The position numbers and the translations under genes are program-made. The notes under the pieces were generated by a model. The model saw only the letters and a program-made list of their open reading frames with translations. It had not been told where the DNA came from and searched no databases. DNA of 64,000 nucleotides, taken from assembly GCA_002401765.2 (NCBI GenBank), contig NVTY02000061.1, positions 1-64,000 of the forward strand, written 5' to 3'. This DNA comes from Thiotrichaceae bacterium (lineage in GTDB: Bacteria > Pseudomonadota > Gammaproteobacteria > SZUA-140). Shown piece after piece: positions 48,471 through 58,957 of this stretch (its first letter is position 1; each line of letters opens with the position of its first letter).

Positions 48471-48854
48471 TTAGTCGGCTTCTACTAGCGTAACAAATGC
48501 AACGGCATACTTGTCTTCATCGGAGATTGAAAGATAGCTTTTGCCGATGTTTAAAGTCTGACAAAGTTCCACTGCTTTGCCACTATATTCCAGTAATGGC
48601 TTACCAAGATCATCATGCCCGACGCCAATATGAGATAAAAGCAGGCCATTACGGAACCCACAGCCCATTGCTTTAGCGGTTGCCTCCTTAGCCGCAAAAC
48701 GTTTAGCTAGAAAACCAGCCGGTCGATTGTGCTGTAGAAATTCTAGCCACTCATTGGGTGTCAAGATGCGCTTGGCAAACTTGTCACCATACTGCGCTAA
48801 GTTTTTTTCCATTCGAGAAACACAGACAATATCGGTCCCTATGCCAATAATCAC
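48471..48854 (-). CDS. acpS: Holo-[acyl-carrier-protein] synthase, 127 aa
   Basis: AcpS attaches 4'-phosphopantetheine to acyl carrier protein. The catalytic motifs are IIGIGTDIV with its Asp and [12 protein letters not shown] with its Glu and Lys. The GTG at 48854 overlaps the pdxJ TGA (GTGA) and gives the family length of about 126; a longer frame starting at 48878 adds eight residues read through pdxJ. Last gene of the long operon that begins at rpoE. Confidence 0.94.
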   Translation of the reverse strand: MIIGIGTDIVCVSRMEKNLAQYGDKFAKRILTPNEWLEFLQHNRPAGFLAKRFAAKEATAKAMGCGFRNGLLLSHIGVGHDDLGKPLLEYSGKAVELCQTLNIGKSYLSISDEDKYAVAFVTLVEAD

Positions 48855-49588
48855 TGGCGCGCATCTCGCATCAGCCATTTCATTTCACGAACCGCCCCCT
48901 GTAATCCGGTAAATAGTGCACGTGCAATAATGGCGTGGCCAATGTTCAATTCAACGATATCTTTAATGGCGGCAATGGGCGCAACGTTATGATAATGCAG
49001 CCCATGCCCCGCATTAACCTGTAGACCACATTCATGCGCATAGGCCACGGCCTCCTCAATTCTTTTCAGCTCAGCCTGCTGTTCATGCTTATCGACTAAA
49101 TCAGCATAGTGGCCAGTATGGATTTCAATTATTGGTGCTGAACAGCGCACTGCGGCATCAATCTGTTCATTATCAGCATCAATAAAAAGAGAGACCATTG
49201 AACCAACATCAGCGAGTGCCTTACAGGCATCAGCAATGTTGGACTCATTACCGACAACATCCAATCCACCTTCAGTGGTTAATTCCTCGCGGCGCTCAGG
49301 TACTAAACAGATATTTTCAGGTTTAACCTTTGATGCAATTGCGATCATCTCTTCGGTCACCGCCATTTCCAGGTTCATCGGTGTTTGTAGAATATCTTTT
49401 AACATATGTACGTCACGATCCTGAATATGGCGTCGATCTTCGCGGAGATGAAGCGTAATTCCATCGGCCCCAGCTTGCTCTGCTTCTATCGCCGCCTGCA
49501 CTGGATCGGGGTAGCGCGTTCCTCTTGCCTGACGAAGTGTCGCGATATGATCAATATTAACGCCTAAAAAAATGGGCTGGTGTTTCAT
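48851..49588 (-). CDS. pdxJ: Pyridoxine 5'-phosphate synthase, 245 aa
   Basis: PdxJ condenses 1-deoxyxylulose 5-phosphate with amino-acetone phosphate to make vitamin B6 phosphate. [17 protein letters not shown] at the start, [18 protein letters not shown], and [17 protein letters not shown] near the C-terminus are the TIM-barrel active-site signatures. Length is standard. It lies between recO and acpS, a classic gammaproteobacterial order. Confidence 0.97.
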   Translation of the reverse strand: MKHQPIFLGVNIDHIATLRQARGTRYPDPVQAAIEAEQAGADGITLHLREDRRHIQDRDVHMLKDILQTPMNLEMAVTEEMIAIASKVKPENICLVPERREELTTEGGLDVVGNESNIADACKALADVGSMVSLFIDADNEQIDAAVRCSAPIIEIHTGHYADLVDKHEQQAELKRIEEAVAYAHECGLQVNAGHGLHYHNVAPIAAIKDIVELNIGHAIIARALFTGLQGAVREMKWLMRDARQ

Positions 49589-49621
49589 AATATTAATTTA
49601 CCTTTATCATATTTTGATTGT

Positions 49622-50413
49622 TTATGATTTAAATTTAGAGTCACGCAAGCCGTTTAGCAGCGAACGGCTATGCAGCGGCTTGCTACCGAGGTAAACAGCC
49701 AATGCAGCCCTCATCAAGCGTTTACTTTCACGCAGTGAACTAGCATCCCGAAAAGTCCCCTGCGCCAAATCCAATAGGCTCTTGCCGTGAATTTTAACAA
49801 AATCATTACCTTTTAAGGACTCATGGTAATCCATCACATGCTTAACTTGATACTCATCAATGAATAGAGGCCCCTGCTCTAAAAAATAATGGTACAACGT
49901 GTCCGGCACCAAAGGCATGCCACTTTTTACTTCATGATCTAAAATTAATGCATATCCAAGTTCATTCAGCAGCTGTATTTCAAACCCCCTTAATGCAATC
50001 TGTTCATCAACTAAAAGTTGCGATGTGGATAGAGTACTCAATTTTTTCAACACATTGAAGTAGTCCTGGAATAGGTCTGTATGAGGGTCATCATGATGCA
50101 ATAGCCGTACTAACAGCTCATTGATGTAAAACCCGCTAATAAGTACTCGAGGATTTAATATAAATGGGACACCGTTATTTTCAGCCGCGGTTAATGTACC
50201 GAGCTCACCTCGAGAAACCCATGAGATAAGCAGCGGCTGGAAAGGTTGAAGCAAAGGTGAAAGACGTGATTTTGCCTTTCGAACACCACGCGCAACGACA
50301 CTGATTCGACCGTAGTTTTCTGTGAACAGGTCAACAATCAGGCTGGTGTCTCGATACGGGCGTTGATGCAGAACAAAGGCGGGTTCTAGTTGATGCCGTG
50401 CAGGTGACCCCAC
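49622..50413 (-). CDS. recO: DNA repair protein RecO, 263 aa
   Basis: RecO anneals DNA and loads RecA with RecR. An N-terminal OB fold (PAFVLHQRPYRDTSLIVDLFTENYGRI, about 10-80) is followed by a helical domain; the zinc-finger Cys set of some RecO proteins is absent, as in E. coli. The start is a GTG at 50413, eight bases after the era stop, with a weak ribosome binding site, so coupling to era is likely. Confidence 0.92.
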   Translation of the reverse strand: MGSPARHQLEPAFVLHQRPYRDTSLIVDLFTENYGRISVVARGVRKAKSRLSPLLQPFQPLLISWVSRGELGTLTAAENNGVPFILNPRVLISGFYINELLVRLLHHDDPHTDLFQDYFNVLKKLSTLSTSQLLVDEQIALRGFEIQLLNELGYALILDHEVKSGMPLVPDTLYHYFLEQGPLFIDEYQVKHVMDYHESLKGNDFVKIHGKSLLDLAQGTFRDASSLRESKRLMRAALAVYLGSKPLHSRSLLNGLRDSKFKS

Positions 50414-50421
50414 GCTAAATA

Positions 50422-51321
50422 TTACTCGGTATAACCTAGGTTATGTAACGCACGCGTGTCATCAGCCCAGTTTTCTTTGACCTTCACCCATAGCTTGAGA
50501 AACACTTTCGTTTCAAATAGTCCCTCCATTTCAAGCCGCGCCTGCTTACCTACTGCTTTTAGCATTTCACCATTTTTACCGATTACAATCATCTTTTGAT
50601 TGTCTCGCTCCACCCATATCAATGCATGGATATGCAGTACCTTCTTTTCAAGTTTGAATTGCTCAATTTCAACAGTAATAGAGTATGGCACTTCCTGCCC
50701 CAGGCGCATCATCAGTTTTTCACGCACCAACTCCGCGGCAACAAAACGTTCGCTCTTATCAGTGACTTGATCTTCAGGAAAAAAAGCAGGCGAAGCGGGT
50801 AATAAGCCCGTCACCACGGACTCAAGGGATCCAACATTTTCACCCTTAACAGCAGAAATCGGGATTATTTCTTTAAACCCCATCTTCTTCGACATCTCCT
50901 GGATATAGGGTAATAATTGCCCTCTGTCAGTCAATTTATCGAGTTTATTTAAAGCCAGAATAACCGGCGCCTCAACATTCTGAAGTTTTTCGAGTATTGC
51001 CTGGTCATCCTCCAACCAACGCATGCCATCAACGACAAAAACAACCACATCAACATCATTAATAACGCTTGCGGCGGCCTTGTTCATATAGCGATTCATC
51101 GCTTTTTTACTGCCGCGATGCATACCAGGGGTATCAACGTAAACCACCTGCGTCGCACCTGCTGTCTTAATGCCAAGAATTTGGTGGCGCGTGGTTTGAG
51201 GCTTGCGCGTGGTAATACTAATTTTTTGCCCCAAAATTTGGTTCAATAATGTTGATTTGCCAACATTTGGGCGACCAACAATTGCCACATAACCGCAATG
51301 ATCTAATAACTCACTCTTCAT
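50422..51321 (-). CDS. era: GTPase Era, 299 aa
   Basis: Era is an essential GTPase that helps 16S rRNA maturation and 30S assembly. G1 is GRPNVGKST, G3 DTPGMH, G4 NKLD and G5 SAVKGENV; the C-terminal KH domain (about 205-290) has VIGKNGEMLKAVG. Length is standard. It overlaps rnc by 11 bases, as in E. coli where rnc-era-recO are co-transcribed. Confidence 0.97.
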   Translation of the reverse strand: MKSELLDHCGYVAIVGRPNVGKSTLLNQILGQKISITTRKPQTTRHQILGIKTAGATQVVYVDTPGMHRGSKKAMNRYMNKAAASVINDVDVVVFVVDGMRWLEDDQAILEKLQNVEAPVILALNKLDKLTDRGQLLPYIQEMSKKMGFKEIIPISAVKGENVGSLESVVTGLLPASPAFFPEDQVTDKSERFVAAELVREKLMMRLGQEVPYSITVEIEQFKLEKKVLHIHALIWVERDNQKMIVIGKNGEMLKAVGKQARLEMEGLFETKVFLKLWVKVKENWADDTRALHNLGYTE

Positions 51322-51994
51322 TTTTATTTAATAACTCTAGTGCATTCAATGCAGCATTTTGTTCAGCTTTACGGCGGCTGTTACCCAAGCCAATGATTTT
51401 TTCATCGAGCCCATCCACCTCACAATTAACGGTAAAGTGTTGATTGTGCCCCTCACCATCGATAGAAATGATGGCATAAGCAGGCAAGAGCTGTTTGTTT
51501 GCCTGCAAATATTCTTGAAGGCGTGTCTTTGGGTCTTTTAATTCTTTGTCGGCACAAACTTCCTCTAGTGCTGCCTGATACAGATCTAAGATAAATGTTT
51601 TTGCTGCCTCAAAGCCACCATCCTGTAGCACCGACCCCATAATGGCCTCAAGGGTACCCGCCAAGATAGACTCACGTCGAAAGCCACCGCTTTTCAACTC
51701 ACCAGGCCCAAGGAGAATAAAGTCACCTAAGTTTAACTCACGTGCCAAAATTGCTAACGTGCTGCCACGCACCAGTGATGCGCGTAAGCGGCTTAATTTA
51801 CCTTCATCCACCTGAGGAAACTGGAGGTAAAGCGCCTCAGCAATCACAAAATTAAGAATGGAATCACCTAGAAATTCAAGGCGTTCATTATTCTTGCTGC
51901 CGACACTGCGATGTGTCAGTGCCGTCTCCAGGTAATGACTTTGCCTGAACTGATAGGCAATGACCTGCTCGACCTTTTCGATTGAATAATTCAA
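51311..51994 (-). CDS. rnc: Ribonuclease III, 227 aa
   Basis: RNase III cleaves double-stranded RNA in rRNA and mRNA processing. The catalytic signature NNERLEFLGDSILNFVIAE sits near residue 35, a second acidic site in LAGTLEAIMGSVLQDGG, and a dsRNA-binding domain closes the chain (DPKTRLQEYLQ to LNALELL). I chose TTG at 51994, since it gives the usual 226-227 residues and has GGGG eleven bases before it; a TTG at 52015 would add seven residues but has no ribosome binding site. Start is uncertain. Confidence 0.93.
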   Translation of the reverse strand: MNYSIEKVEQVIAYQFRQSHYLETALTHRSVGSKNNERLEFLGDSILNFVIAEALYLQFPQVDEGKLSRLRASLVRGSTLAILARELNLGDFILLGPGELKSGGFRRESILAGTLEAIMGSVLQDGGFEAAKTFILDLYQAALEEVCADKELKDPKTRLQEYLQANKQLLPAYAIISIDGEGHNQHFTVNCEVDGLDEKIIGLGNSRRKAEQNAALNALELLNKNEE

Positions 51995-52017
51995 TTTAAC
52001 AAATGCCCCATACAAAA

Positions 52018-52386
52018 TCAGAGCGTTATCTGGTCATTGAAGTGAATAATCATATCAATATTACCGACTAATGGTTTACGCACCTCATAAATAATACTAA
52101 TGGTCATTTCAGTTTTTGTCTTTTTAATTTCGATATGCTCTTGGTTTACATTTTCTACATTATTGATAGAAAAACGCCGTTGCAAAAGCGTTTTTATCGC
52201 TCTTTTATTGAGTTCTTTAATATCTTCTTCATTGCTTAGTGACTCCAATGAAGTGCTGACATTAAAATGTTCCATGTAAACAGGAAAGAGCTTCAGTAGT
52301 ATCATTACTGATAAGCCGATCACTGCAATGATAGCGATGAAACCACTGCCGCTTACGCCACGCTGTTTAGCCACTATTCTATTCAT
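52018..52386 (-). CDS. DUF4845 small membrane protein, 122 aa
   Basis: One N-terminal membrane helix (about 15-35, GFIAIIAVIGLSVMILLKLFPVY) is followed by a small periplasmic domain ending in VRKPLVGNIDMIIHFNDQITL, the DUF4845 pattern. The N-terminal GVSGSGF helix resembles a type IV pilin-like start. Function unknown. It lies between lepB and rnc, its usual place in these genomes. The ATG at 52386 has GGAG six bases upstream. Confidence 0.88.
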   Translation of the reverse strand: MNRIVAKQRGVSGSGFIAIIAVIGLSVMILLKLFPVYMEHFNVSTSLESLSNEEDIKELNKRAIKTLLQRRFSINNVENVNQEHIEIKKTKTEMTISIIYEVRKPLVGNIDMIIHFNDQITL

Positions 52387-52407
52387 CACTCGCTCCCTTA
52401 GTCATCA

Positions 52408-53235
52408 TTAATCGATACTGCTACCAATTCGCCCCCAGGTAATTCCACCGGCTAATGAGTCCCAGTTCATCCAGATCATAAAGGCTTTGCCAACGAGATG
52501 GTCTTCCGGAACAGTACCCCAAAAACGACTATCATTACTTCTGTCACGATTATCGCCCATTACAAAGTATTCAGCCTGAGGCACCACAAACTCACCTTCA
52601 CGAGCACGTTGATCTTCAATTAAAATCTCATGCCTAGCAGCACCAAGCTGCTCAGTGCGAAGGCTTGCACCGGTTGAGGCTAATCCACTACCAATACCGA
52701 CATAGCGGCCTACCTCTTCCTGAGCTACAGGCTTCCCGTTGATATATATCGTTTTATTAAAGTAGCCAACGCGGTCACCTGGTAGCCCCACCACTCTTTT
52801 AATGTAATCAAGCGAGGGGTCATTGGGGTAACGGAAAACAACAACATCACCGCGCGCTGGCTGACCCAGGTCTAAAATTTTACTGCCGGTAACGGGCAAA
52901 CGGATACCATAGGTAAATTTATTCACCAAAATGAAATCGCCCACTAGCAGCGTTGGCATCATTGACCCCGACGGGATTCGAAAGGGTTCTACCAAAAAAG
53001 AACGCATCACAAATACAATTAAAATAATCGGAAAAAAAGATTTCGCGTATTCAACGTATGTTGGCTCTTTAAAAATTTCGGCCAGTTTTGCTTCATCAAT
53101 TGGCGGTTTCATTGCTGCACGCGCAGTCGTTTCAGCTTCGCGCCTTTTCGGAGCCCATTTCCAGTAATCTAGCGCCCATAAAATACCACTGACCACCAGT
53201 AACAACAGCATAAATCCCTGAAAATCAAAATTCAT
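52408..53235 (-). CDS. lepB: Signal peptidase I, 275 aa
   Basis: LepB cleaves signal peptides at the outer face of the inner membrane. Two N-terminal membrane helices (about 5-20 and 62-80) precede the catalytic Ser in FRIPSGSMMPTLLVGD and the Lys in DYIKRVVGLPGDRV; the MGDNRDRSNDSRFWG box is also present. Length fits gammaproteobacterial LepB. It sits two bases after lepA, as in many proteobacteria. Confidence 0.96.
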   Translation of the reverse strand: MNFDFQGFMLLLLVVSGILWALDYWKWAPKRREAETTARAAMKPPIDEAKLAEIFKEPTYVEYAKSFFPIILIVFVMRSFLVEPFRIPSGSMMPTLLVGDFILVNKFTYGIRLPVTGSKILDLGQPARGDVVVFRYPNDPSLDYIKRVVGLPGDRVGYFNKTIYINGKPVAQEEVGRYVGIGSGLASTGASLRTEQLGAARHEILIEDQRAREGEFVVPQAEYFVMGDNRDRSNDSRFWGTVPEDHLVGKAFMIWMNWDSLAGGITWGRIGSSID

Positions 53236-53237
53236 TT

Positions 53238-55028
53238 TTACTTACCTGTTTTCAATACCGCAAGGAAAGCATCCTGTGGAATCTCCACTGAGCCAACTTG
53301 CTTCATCCGTTTTTTACCCGCTTTCTGCTTTTCTAACAGCTTACGTTTACGGCTGATATCACCACCGTAACATTTGGCCGTAACATTTTTGCGCAGCGCT
53401 TTAACGGTTTGCCTCGCAATGACATGCGCACCAATGGCAGACTGAATAGCAACATCAAACATCTGCCTGGGGATCAGCTCCCGCATCCGTTCAGTCAGTT
53501 CGCGCCCACGAAACTGCGAGCGATCACGATGGACAATCAATGACAGCGCATCAACACGCTCACCGTTGATCAGAATATCGAGTTTGACAAGGTCGGCAGC
53601 CTGAAAGCGCAAAAAGGAGTAATCAAGAGAAGCGTAGCCACGGCTCACCGATTTGAGGCGGTCATAGAAATCCATCACCACCTCGCTCATCGGCAGTTCA
53701 TAGCTCACCGCAACCTGGTTACCATGGTATAGCATCTTCTTTTGCACCCCTCTCTTTTCGATACAGAGGGTAATCACGGCACCCAAATGCGCCTGCGGGA
53801 CAAGAATGTCGGCCTGAATAATCGGCTCACGAAATTCATCAATCATGCCGGGATCTGGAATTCGAGATGGATTATCGATCTTCAGCACCTCACCTTTCGT
53901 GTTCAAAATCTCGTAAACCACGGTGGGTGCCGTGGTTATCAATGATAAATCATACTCACGTTCCAACCGCTCCTGAATAATCTCCATATGCAGCATGCCA
54001 AGAAAGCCGCAGCGGAAACCAAAACCGAGCGCCTGCGATGATTCTGGTTCATAAAACAGAGATGCATCATTCAGACAAAGTTTAGCAAGTGCATCTCGAA
54101 AGTCTTCATAATCTTCGGCATTAATAGGGAAAAGACCCGCAAACACCTGGGGTTTTGCCTTCTGAAAATCAGGCAGTGCCGTTTCAGCCGGATTGCCAGT
54201 TAACGTTAGGGTGTCACCGACAGGTGCACCATTAATCTCTTTAATACCCGCGATAACATAGCCAACTTCACCGGCCGCTAGTGACGTTTGATCGCTTGCT
54301 TTAGGGGTGTAAATGCCAATACGGTCGATCTGATGACTTTTCCCCGTCGACATCACCGTCACCTTATCTTTGACTGAAATCGTGCCCTGAACAACCCGTA
54401 CTAATGACACCACACCGAGAAAATTATCGAACCAGGAATCGATGATTAATGCTTGTAATGGCGCCTTCGGATCACCCTCGGGCGGCGGCACTCGTGCAAT
54501 AATATCTTCCAGTAATAAATCGATGCCAAGCCCTGTTTTTGCGCTGACCCGAGTGGCCTCTTCCGCCTCAACACCAATGATCTCTTCAATCTCCTGGATC
54601 ACGCGTTCCGGGTCAGCGGTCGGCAGATCAATCTTATTAAGCACCGGCACCACTTCTAGCCCCTGCTCAATCGCGGTATAGCAAGTCGCGACCGTCTGCG
54701 CCTCAACGCCCTGAGAGGCATCAACTACTAATAGCGCACCCTCGCAGGCCGCCAGGGAACGCGACACCTCATAGGCAAAATCGACATGCCCCGGTGTATC
54801 AATAAAGTTAAGCTGATAGCGCTCGCCATCATTAGCGACGTATTCTAGGGTAACACTCTGAGCCTTGATGGTAATGCCACGCTCGCGCTCAATATCCATC
54901 GAATCGAGCACCTGAGCGGACATTTCACGCTCGCTTAAGCCTCCGCAGGTCTGGATCAGGCGGTCAGAAAGTGTCGATTTTCCGTGGTCAATATGGGCAA
55001 TGATCGAGAAATTACGTATGTGCTTCAT
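53238..55028 (-). CDS. lepA: Elongation factor 4 (LepA), 596 aa
   Basis: LepA is a translational GTPase that acts on ribosomes at initiation or during stress. [24 protein letters not shown] and NKIDLP are the GTP-binding motifs; the C-terminal LepA-specific domain includes [27 protein letters not shown]. Length is normal. The 133-base upstream gap to mucD is the largest in the operon downstream of the rse genes and may hold a separate promoter. Confidence 0.97.
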   Translation of the reverse strand: MKHIRNFSIIAHIDHGKSTLSDRLIQTCGGLSEREMSAQVLDSMDIERERGITIKAQSVTLEYVANDGERYQLNFIDTPGHVDFAYEVSRSLAACEGALLVVDASQGVEAQTVATCYTAIEQGLEVVPVLNKIDLPTADPERVIQEIEEIIGVEAEEATRVSAKTGLGIDLLLEDIIARVPPPEGDPKAPLQALIIDSWFDNFLGVVSLVRVVQGTISVKDKVTVMSTGKSHQIDRIGIYTPKASDQTSLAAGEVGYVIAGIKEINGAPVGDTLTLTGNPAETALPDFQKAKPQVFAGLFPINAEDYEDFRDALAKLCLNDASLFYEPESSQALGFGFRCGFLGMLHMEIIQERLEREYDLSLITTAPTVVYEILNTKGEVLKIDNPSRIPDPGMIDEFREPIIQADILVPQAHLGAVITLCIEKRGVQKKMLYHGNQVAVSYELPMSEVVMDFYDRLKSVSRGYASLDYSFLRFQAADLVKLDILINGERVDALSLIVHRDRSQFRGRELTERMRELIPRQMFDVAIQSAIGAHVIARQTVKALRKNVTAKCYGGDISRKRKLLEKQKAGKKRMKQVGSVEIPQDAFLAVLKTGK

Positions 55029-55161
55029 TATGTAGATAAACTCAGAGCGGGAGTGATCCCGGAAATTCCAAAAAAGAAGGGGAATTCTAAACGATCCCCC
55101 CCTTTTCTTATATCATTTCCGCTCGAAAAAGCGGAAAAAGACGATTTATTGTCGTTATCGC

Positions 55162-56628
55162 CTATTCATCTTTCATAATCTTCAGCGCCAGAAAGACCGG
55201 ACCACTGCGACGCTGTACCAACACGGGTACCGAACGTCCCTCTTCTAAGCCCTCCACAATCGCTTTAAAGTCCTCAATACCCTCAATATTCTGATTATTC
55301 ATCATCACAATGATATCCCCTTTGCGCAGACCGGCATGTGCTGCGGGGCCGCGGCCGACGGAGTCAATGTAGACCCCCGATTTGCCCTCTTCAAGGGCCT
55401 CTTTTTGCATTTCTTCAAGCTCGGAGACGATCAACACCAGGCGTTCAATTTCAACCTCATTGTTAGGGTCTTTTTTGGCCATTGATCTGTTCAAATCGTC
55501 ATCCAACGGCAATTCACCGATTGCCACATCAATCATAATCGCCTTCCCTTCACGGATGATCTTCGTTTCAATCGTTTCACCGACACGCGTACTGCCGACC
55601 ATTGGCGGCAATGCCGATGAGCTGACGACCTCTTGTCCGTTGAATGCAACAATCACATCACCGACCTTAATTCCAGCTGCCTCTGCCGGGCTTTCAGCAA
55701 TCACTTTTGCAACCAACGCACCAATCGGCTTCTCCATTTCAAATGACTCAGCCAACTCACGCGTAACATCCTGAATCAAAATCCCGAACCAGCCGCGTGT
55801 CACTCGACCTGAATCCTTCAACTGATCCACCACATTCATTGCCATATCCATTGGGATGGCAAATGAAAGCCCCATAAAACCACCAGTGCGACTATAAATT
55901 TGGGAATTAATGCCAATCACTTCACCGTCTAAGTTAAACAGCGGACCGCCTGAATTGCCTGGATTGATCGCAACATCCGTCTGAATAAAAGGGACATAGT
56001 TTTCGTTAGGCAAACTGCGCCCTTTTGCACTCACAATACCCGCAGTGACGGTGTGATCAAAGCCAAAAGGCGAACCGATGGCCAATACCCATTCACCAAC
56101 CTTCAACGCCTGAGAGTCGCCGATTTTAACAATGGGTAAATCATCATCAGTATCGATTTTCAGCAGCGCCACATCACTGCGTTTATCCATCCCGATCACC
56201 TCAGCAATAAACTCACGTCGATCGCTAAGTCGAACGATAATTTCATCCGCCTCTTTAATCACATGATTATTGGTCAACACATAGCCATCAGTGGAAATGA
56301 TAAAACCAGAACCTAGCGATTTAGCATCAAAAAGGTCAGGGCGACCATCATGCCCTCCGCCCTCTTTATCACCAAAAAAACGCTTTAAGAAATCATCAAA
56401 AGGGGCTCCCGGTGGAATACCGCGCGGTCGCTCAGGCTGTCCACTACGGGTTACTTTCTGAGAGGTACTGATATTCACCACGGCAGCACTGTGCGTTTCA
56501 ACCAAACCGGTAAAGTCAGGCAACCCCAGCCTGTTTTGTGCCGCCCAGCTACTATTGATAGTGACGGCCAACAACATGAGTGTAAATGCAATAAAGGAAG
56601 CCGCCTTTATCGTCACCAAATTTCTCAT
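55162..56628 (-). CDS. mucD: Periplasmic serine endoprotease MucD/DegP type, 488 aa
   Basis: This HtrA-family protease degrades misfolded envelope proteins. A signal peptide (about 1-27, ending at SWAAQ), the trypsin-like domain with catalytic His in VLTNNHVI, Asp in SDVALLKID and Ser in NPGNSGGPLF, and two PDZ domains (about 290-375 and 400-485) are intact. Its position after rseC gives it the name MucD by Pseudomonas convention. I chose the ATG at 56628, with GGGAG upstream. Confidence 0.94.
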   Translation of the reverse strand: MRNLVTIKAASFIAFTLMLLAVTINSSWAAQNRLGLPDFTGLVETHSAAVVNISTSQKVTRSGQPERPRGIPPGAPFDDFLKRFFGDKEGGGHDGRPDLFDAKSLGSGFIISTDGYVLTNNHVIKEADEIIVRLSDRREFIAEVIGMDKRSDVALLKIDTDDDLPIVKIGDSQALKVGEWVLAIGSPFGFDHTVTAGIVSAKGRSLPNENYVPFIQTDVAINPGNSGGPLFNLDGEVIGINSQIYSRTGGFMGLSFAIPMDMAMNVVDQLKDSGRVTRGWFGILIQDVTRELAESFEMEKPIGALVAKVIAESPAEAAGIKVGDVIVAFNGQEVVSSSALPPMVGSTRVGETIETKIIREGKAIMIDVAIGELPLDDDLNRSMAKKDPNNEVEIERLVLIVSELEEMQKEALEEGKSGVYIDSVGRGPAAHAGLRKGDIIVMMNNQNIEGIEDFKAIVEGLEEGRSVPVLVQRRSGPVFLALKIMKDE

Positions 56629-56655
56629 AACATCTCCCTTGCCTTTGATCAACGG

Positions 56656-57156
56656 TTACTCCTGCCGATTGAGCGCAGGGTTACTTTTAAATTCAATGCG
56701 CGTTTCACTCGGTACGTTACGCAATATCTCTGGCTGACAAACATTTTGCTGGCGGAGATTCCTTGTATAACGACGCAGCCAGATAAAACCAGCCGCAAGA
56801 CCTAGCATCGCGCCAAGGATGGTAACACCTTCAGATTCCCCTCCCCAGAAGCGAGCATCGATCATTTCACCGATTCCAGCACAAAACAACATCAACAACA
56901 ACGGCACTACATAGGCAACAAACGAGCCTTTTAATAACCACGCCTCATCGATGCCAATCACCACTTGCTCGTTAACCCTGGCATTGCTGTGGTTCAGCGC
57001 TTTGAGTTGAACCGCTTGCCGCCCAAAAACCTTACTTACCGATGCCGTTCCACACCCTTTATTAACGGCGCATGACTCACAGGTAGACTTCCGCTGCGTT
57101 TCCACTAGCGCATAATCACCTTCAATGGCGACAACACGTGCCTGTTCTTCAATCAT
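56656..57156 (-). CDS. rseC: SoxR-reducing system protein RseC family (MucC), 166 aa
   Basis: The N-terminal half has a Cys set, CESCAVNKGCG, in the conserved RseC position (about 24-34), followed by two membrane helices (about 78-120). RseC modulates sigma-E signalling and in E. coli belongs to the SoxR-reducing system. It lies 11 bases after rseB and 28 before mucD. Length is typical (about 150-165). Confidence 0.91.
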   Translation of the reverse strand: MIEEQARVVAIEGDYALVETQRKSTCESCAVNKGCGTASVSKVFGRQAVQLKALNHSNARVNEQVVIGIDEAWLLKGSFVAYVVPLLLMLFCAGIGEMIDARFWGGESEGVTILGAMLGLAAGFIWLRRYTRNLRQQNVCQPEILRNVPSETRIEFKSNPALNRQE

Positions 57157-57166
57157 AATGGTTCAC

Positions 57167-58165
57167 TCAATGGCTATTCACAGCCGTATGATGGACTGAT
57201 TCCCCAATCAATTCTAGCGTAGCAAGCGGTACCTCGCCCATCACGACCACCTGGTAATCATCATTTCCAGCAAAATAGGCGTTCATCGCACCGCGCTGAG
57301 AGACACCATTAAATGCACCATTTTCTGCTTGTTTTTCGATAAAGATAGAAACAGCGGCTAAACCGTCAGAAAACACGATATGCTCAGCAGGTGACTGCGG
57401 CGGATTTGTGCTACGTCGATAACTAGCCAACTCAAATCCTGCGGGTATAAATTTCACCGCCCAGTTTTGAGTGCCGTGGCTATTTGATGGTGGTGGTTTT
57501 AGCCGCGCTTTATCTGGCATCGTGCGTTCGCTGAGCTGGTCCAACATCAACCGAACATCAACGGGAATCGTCTCTCCAAAAACCTCGATGTTTGAGTAGA
57601 TCATCTGTTCAAGTACCTCACCGTTAACGGCTAAATGTTCTGATTTGAGCAAGATACCACTCTGCTGATCAATCCACATGCGATAGCCATAGCGGTATTG
57701 GTCAAGCGGCGTAATCACAAGTTTCTGGCTTGCCCTGCCCGCAATGCGTGACACCTCCGCCAGGGTTAATTGATAATAATGCCCAATTTCATCAATGCGA
57801 TCATGCAAAGATTTCTCAGCTTTATGAGTGGCCTGAGCGTTATCAGATCGTAGCGGCGTATCACTATCCGGAATCAAACATTGCACATAGTGAGGGTTTC
57901 TAATCACCTCACCAGGTGCACCATTCTGAGAGCTTAAATACTCCATCATACCGTGGTCACCCTTCGCTCTAACGATATTCATCGCCACCATTTCATTTTG
58001 ATGGCGATAAACAAAGGATCCTCGATAACTGGCAGAATGCTCGGCTTTGATCATCTTTTGTAGCCAGCCTTTTACAATCCCCGATTCATCTGCCGCGTAG
58101 CTGATGCCGATGGGCGCCAGAAACACCATAATTAACAAGGTTAGACGTCGAGAAGCAGGCGACAT
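57167..58165 (-). CDS. rseB: Sigma-E regulatory protein RseB (MucB), 332 aa
   Basis: RseB binds RseA in the periplasm, protects it from DegS and senses mislocalised lipids or LPS. A signal peptide (MSPASRRLTLLIMVFLAPIG, cleaved near YAA) leads to the MucB/RseB domain (about 25-215) with YRGSFVYRHQNEM and GYRMWIDQQSGILLKSE, and a C-terminal domain. I chose the ATG at 58165; a TTG at 58174 would add three residues. No strong ribosome binding site is visible. Confidence 0.93.
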   Translation of the reverse strand: MSPASRRLTLLIMVFLAPIGISYAADESGIVKGWLQKMIKAEHSASYRGSFVYRHQNEMVAMNIVRAKGDHGMMEYLSSQNGAPGEVIRNPHYVQCLIPDSDTPLRSDNAQATHKAEKSLHDRIDEIGHYYQLTLAEVSRIAGRASQKLVITPLDQYRYGYRMWIDQQSGILLKSEHLAVNGEVLEQMIYSNIEVFGETIPVDVRLMLDQLSERTMPDKARLKPPPSNSHGTQNWAVKFIPAGFELASYRRSTNPPQSPAEHIVFSDGLAAVSIFIEKQAENGAFNGVSQRGAMNAYFAGNDDYQVVVMGEVPLATLELIGESVHHTAVNSH

Positions 58166-58250
58166 GGCAATCAAAAATGAAGGCGATTAGGATTCATAAC
58201 GACACAGTATAGAACTTATATGCAGGAAATAGGTATTGAATGAAAAATAT

Positions 58251-58922
58251 TTACTGCCTCGCCTCATAACCCACCAGGCGCACGTACGGAAGCATTGCCC
58301 CTTGCGATGGCATCGCTATCGAGTGCTCATTATGGCTGATGATATAGCGGTTAAGCTTCTCCGCAGGGATTGGTGAATACGGGTAACGACTTTGCACGAT
58401 AGCAGGCTCTGGCGTCTCCTGATGGCGCCATGAAATCTCATCTAAAATGGGTGCCGGTGTCATTTGAGGCTGATGCGCAACCGTTATCGGGGTCATCATA
58501 GGCGGCAGTGACGCCTCCTGATTGACCTGAAACAAGCCCACCATTGCGATCACGCTAATGGATGCCGCGATGGCATAGCCAAAAACAGGACTTTTAATCT
58601 GCGTAACAGCGGCTACCACATTAGTGATGTCAGGATTATCCGTTGTTGCTTGAGTGGCTGCGCCGCCCTGGTGTGCAGACTCACTGGCAATCGCCGCACT
58701 GATCTTGGTTGAGAGATCGGGATAAAGCATATCGGGCAGATTATGGCGCATCGCCTCGCCAATCAAATGGTATTGATCCCAGCTCACACTACCACTGCCC
58801 GCACTCACCTCGGAGATTACTGCTACGTACTCTTCTCGACTAAGTTCACCATCGACCATCGATGAAATTTTTTCCTGCAGGCTGCCCGCCGCAGTCTCTG
58901 ATGCCGTCTCTACTTTTGACAT
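58251..58922 (-). CDS. rseA: Anti-sigma-E factor RseA (MucA), 223 aa
   Basis: RseA holds sigma-E inactive at the inner membrane until cut by regulated proteolysis. The N-terminal cytoplasmic domain has KISSMVDGELSREEY (about 17-31), the MucA/RseA signature, a single membrane helix lies at about 112-128 (GYAIAASISVIAMVGLF), and a periplasmic tail follows. The ATG at 58922 has AGG eight bases upstream. It lies 35 bases after rpoE. Confidence 0.93.
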   Translation of the reverse strand: MSKVETASETAAGSLQEKISSMVDGELSREEYVAVISEVSAGSGSVSWDQYHLIGEAMRHNLPDMLYPDLSTKISAAIASESAHQGGAATQATTDNPDITNVVAAVTQIKSPVFGYAIAASISVIAMVGLFQVNQEASLPPMMTPITVAHQPQMTPAPILDEISWRHQETPEPAIVQSRYPYSPIPAEKLNRYIISHNEHSIAMPSQGAMLPYVRLVGYEARQ

Positions 58923-58957
58923 ATTCAATACCTAAGTATGCGTCTAACTCGTCTGCT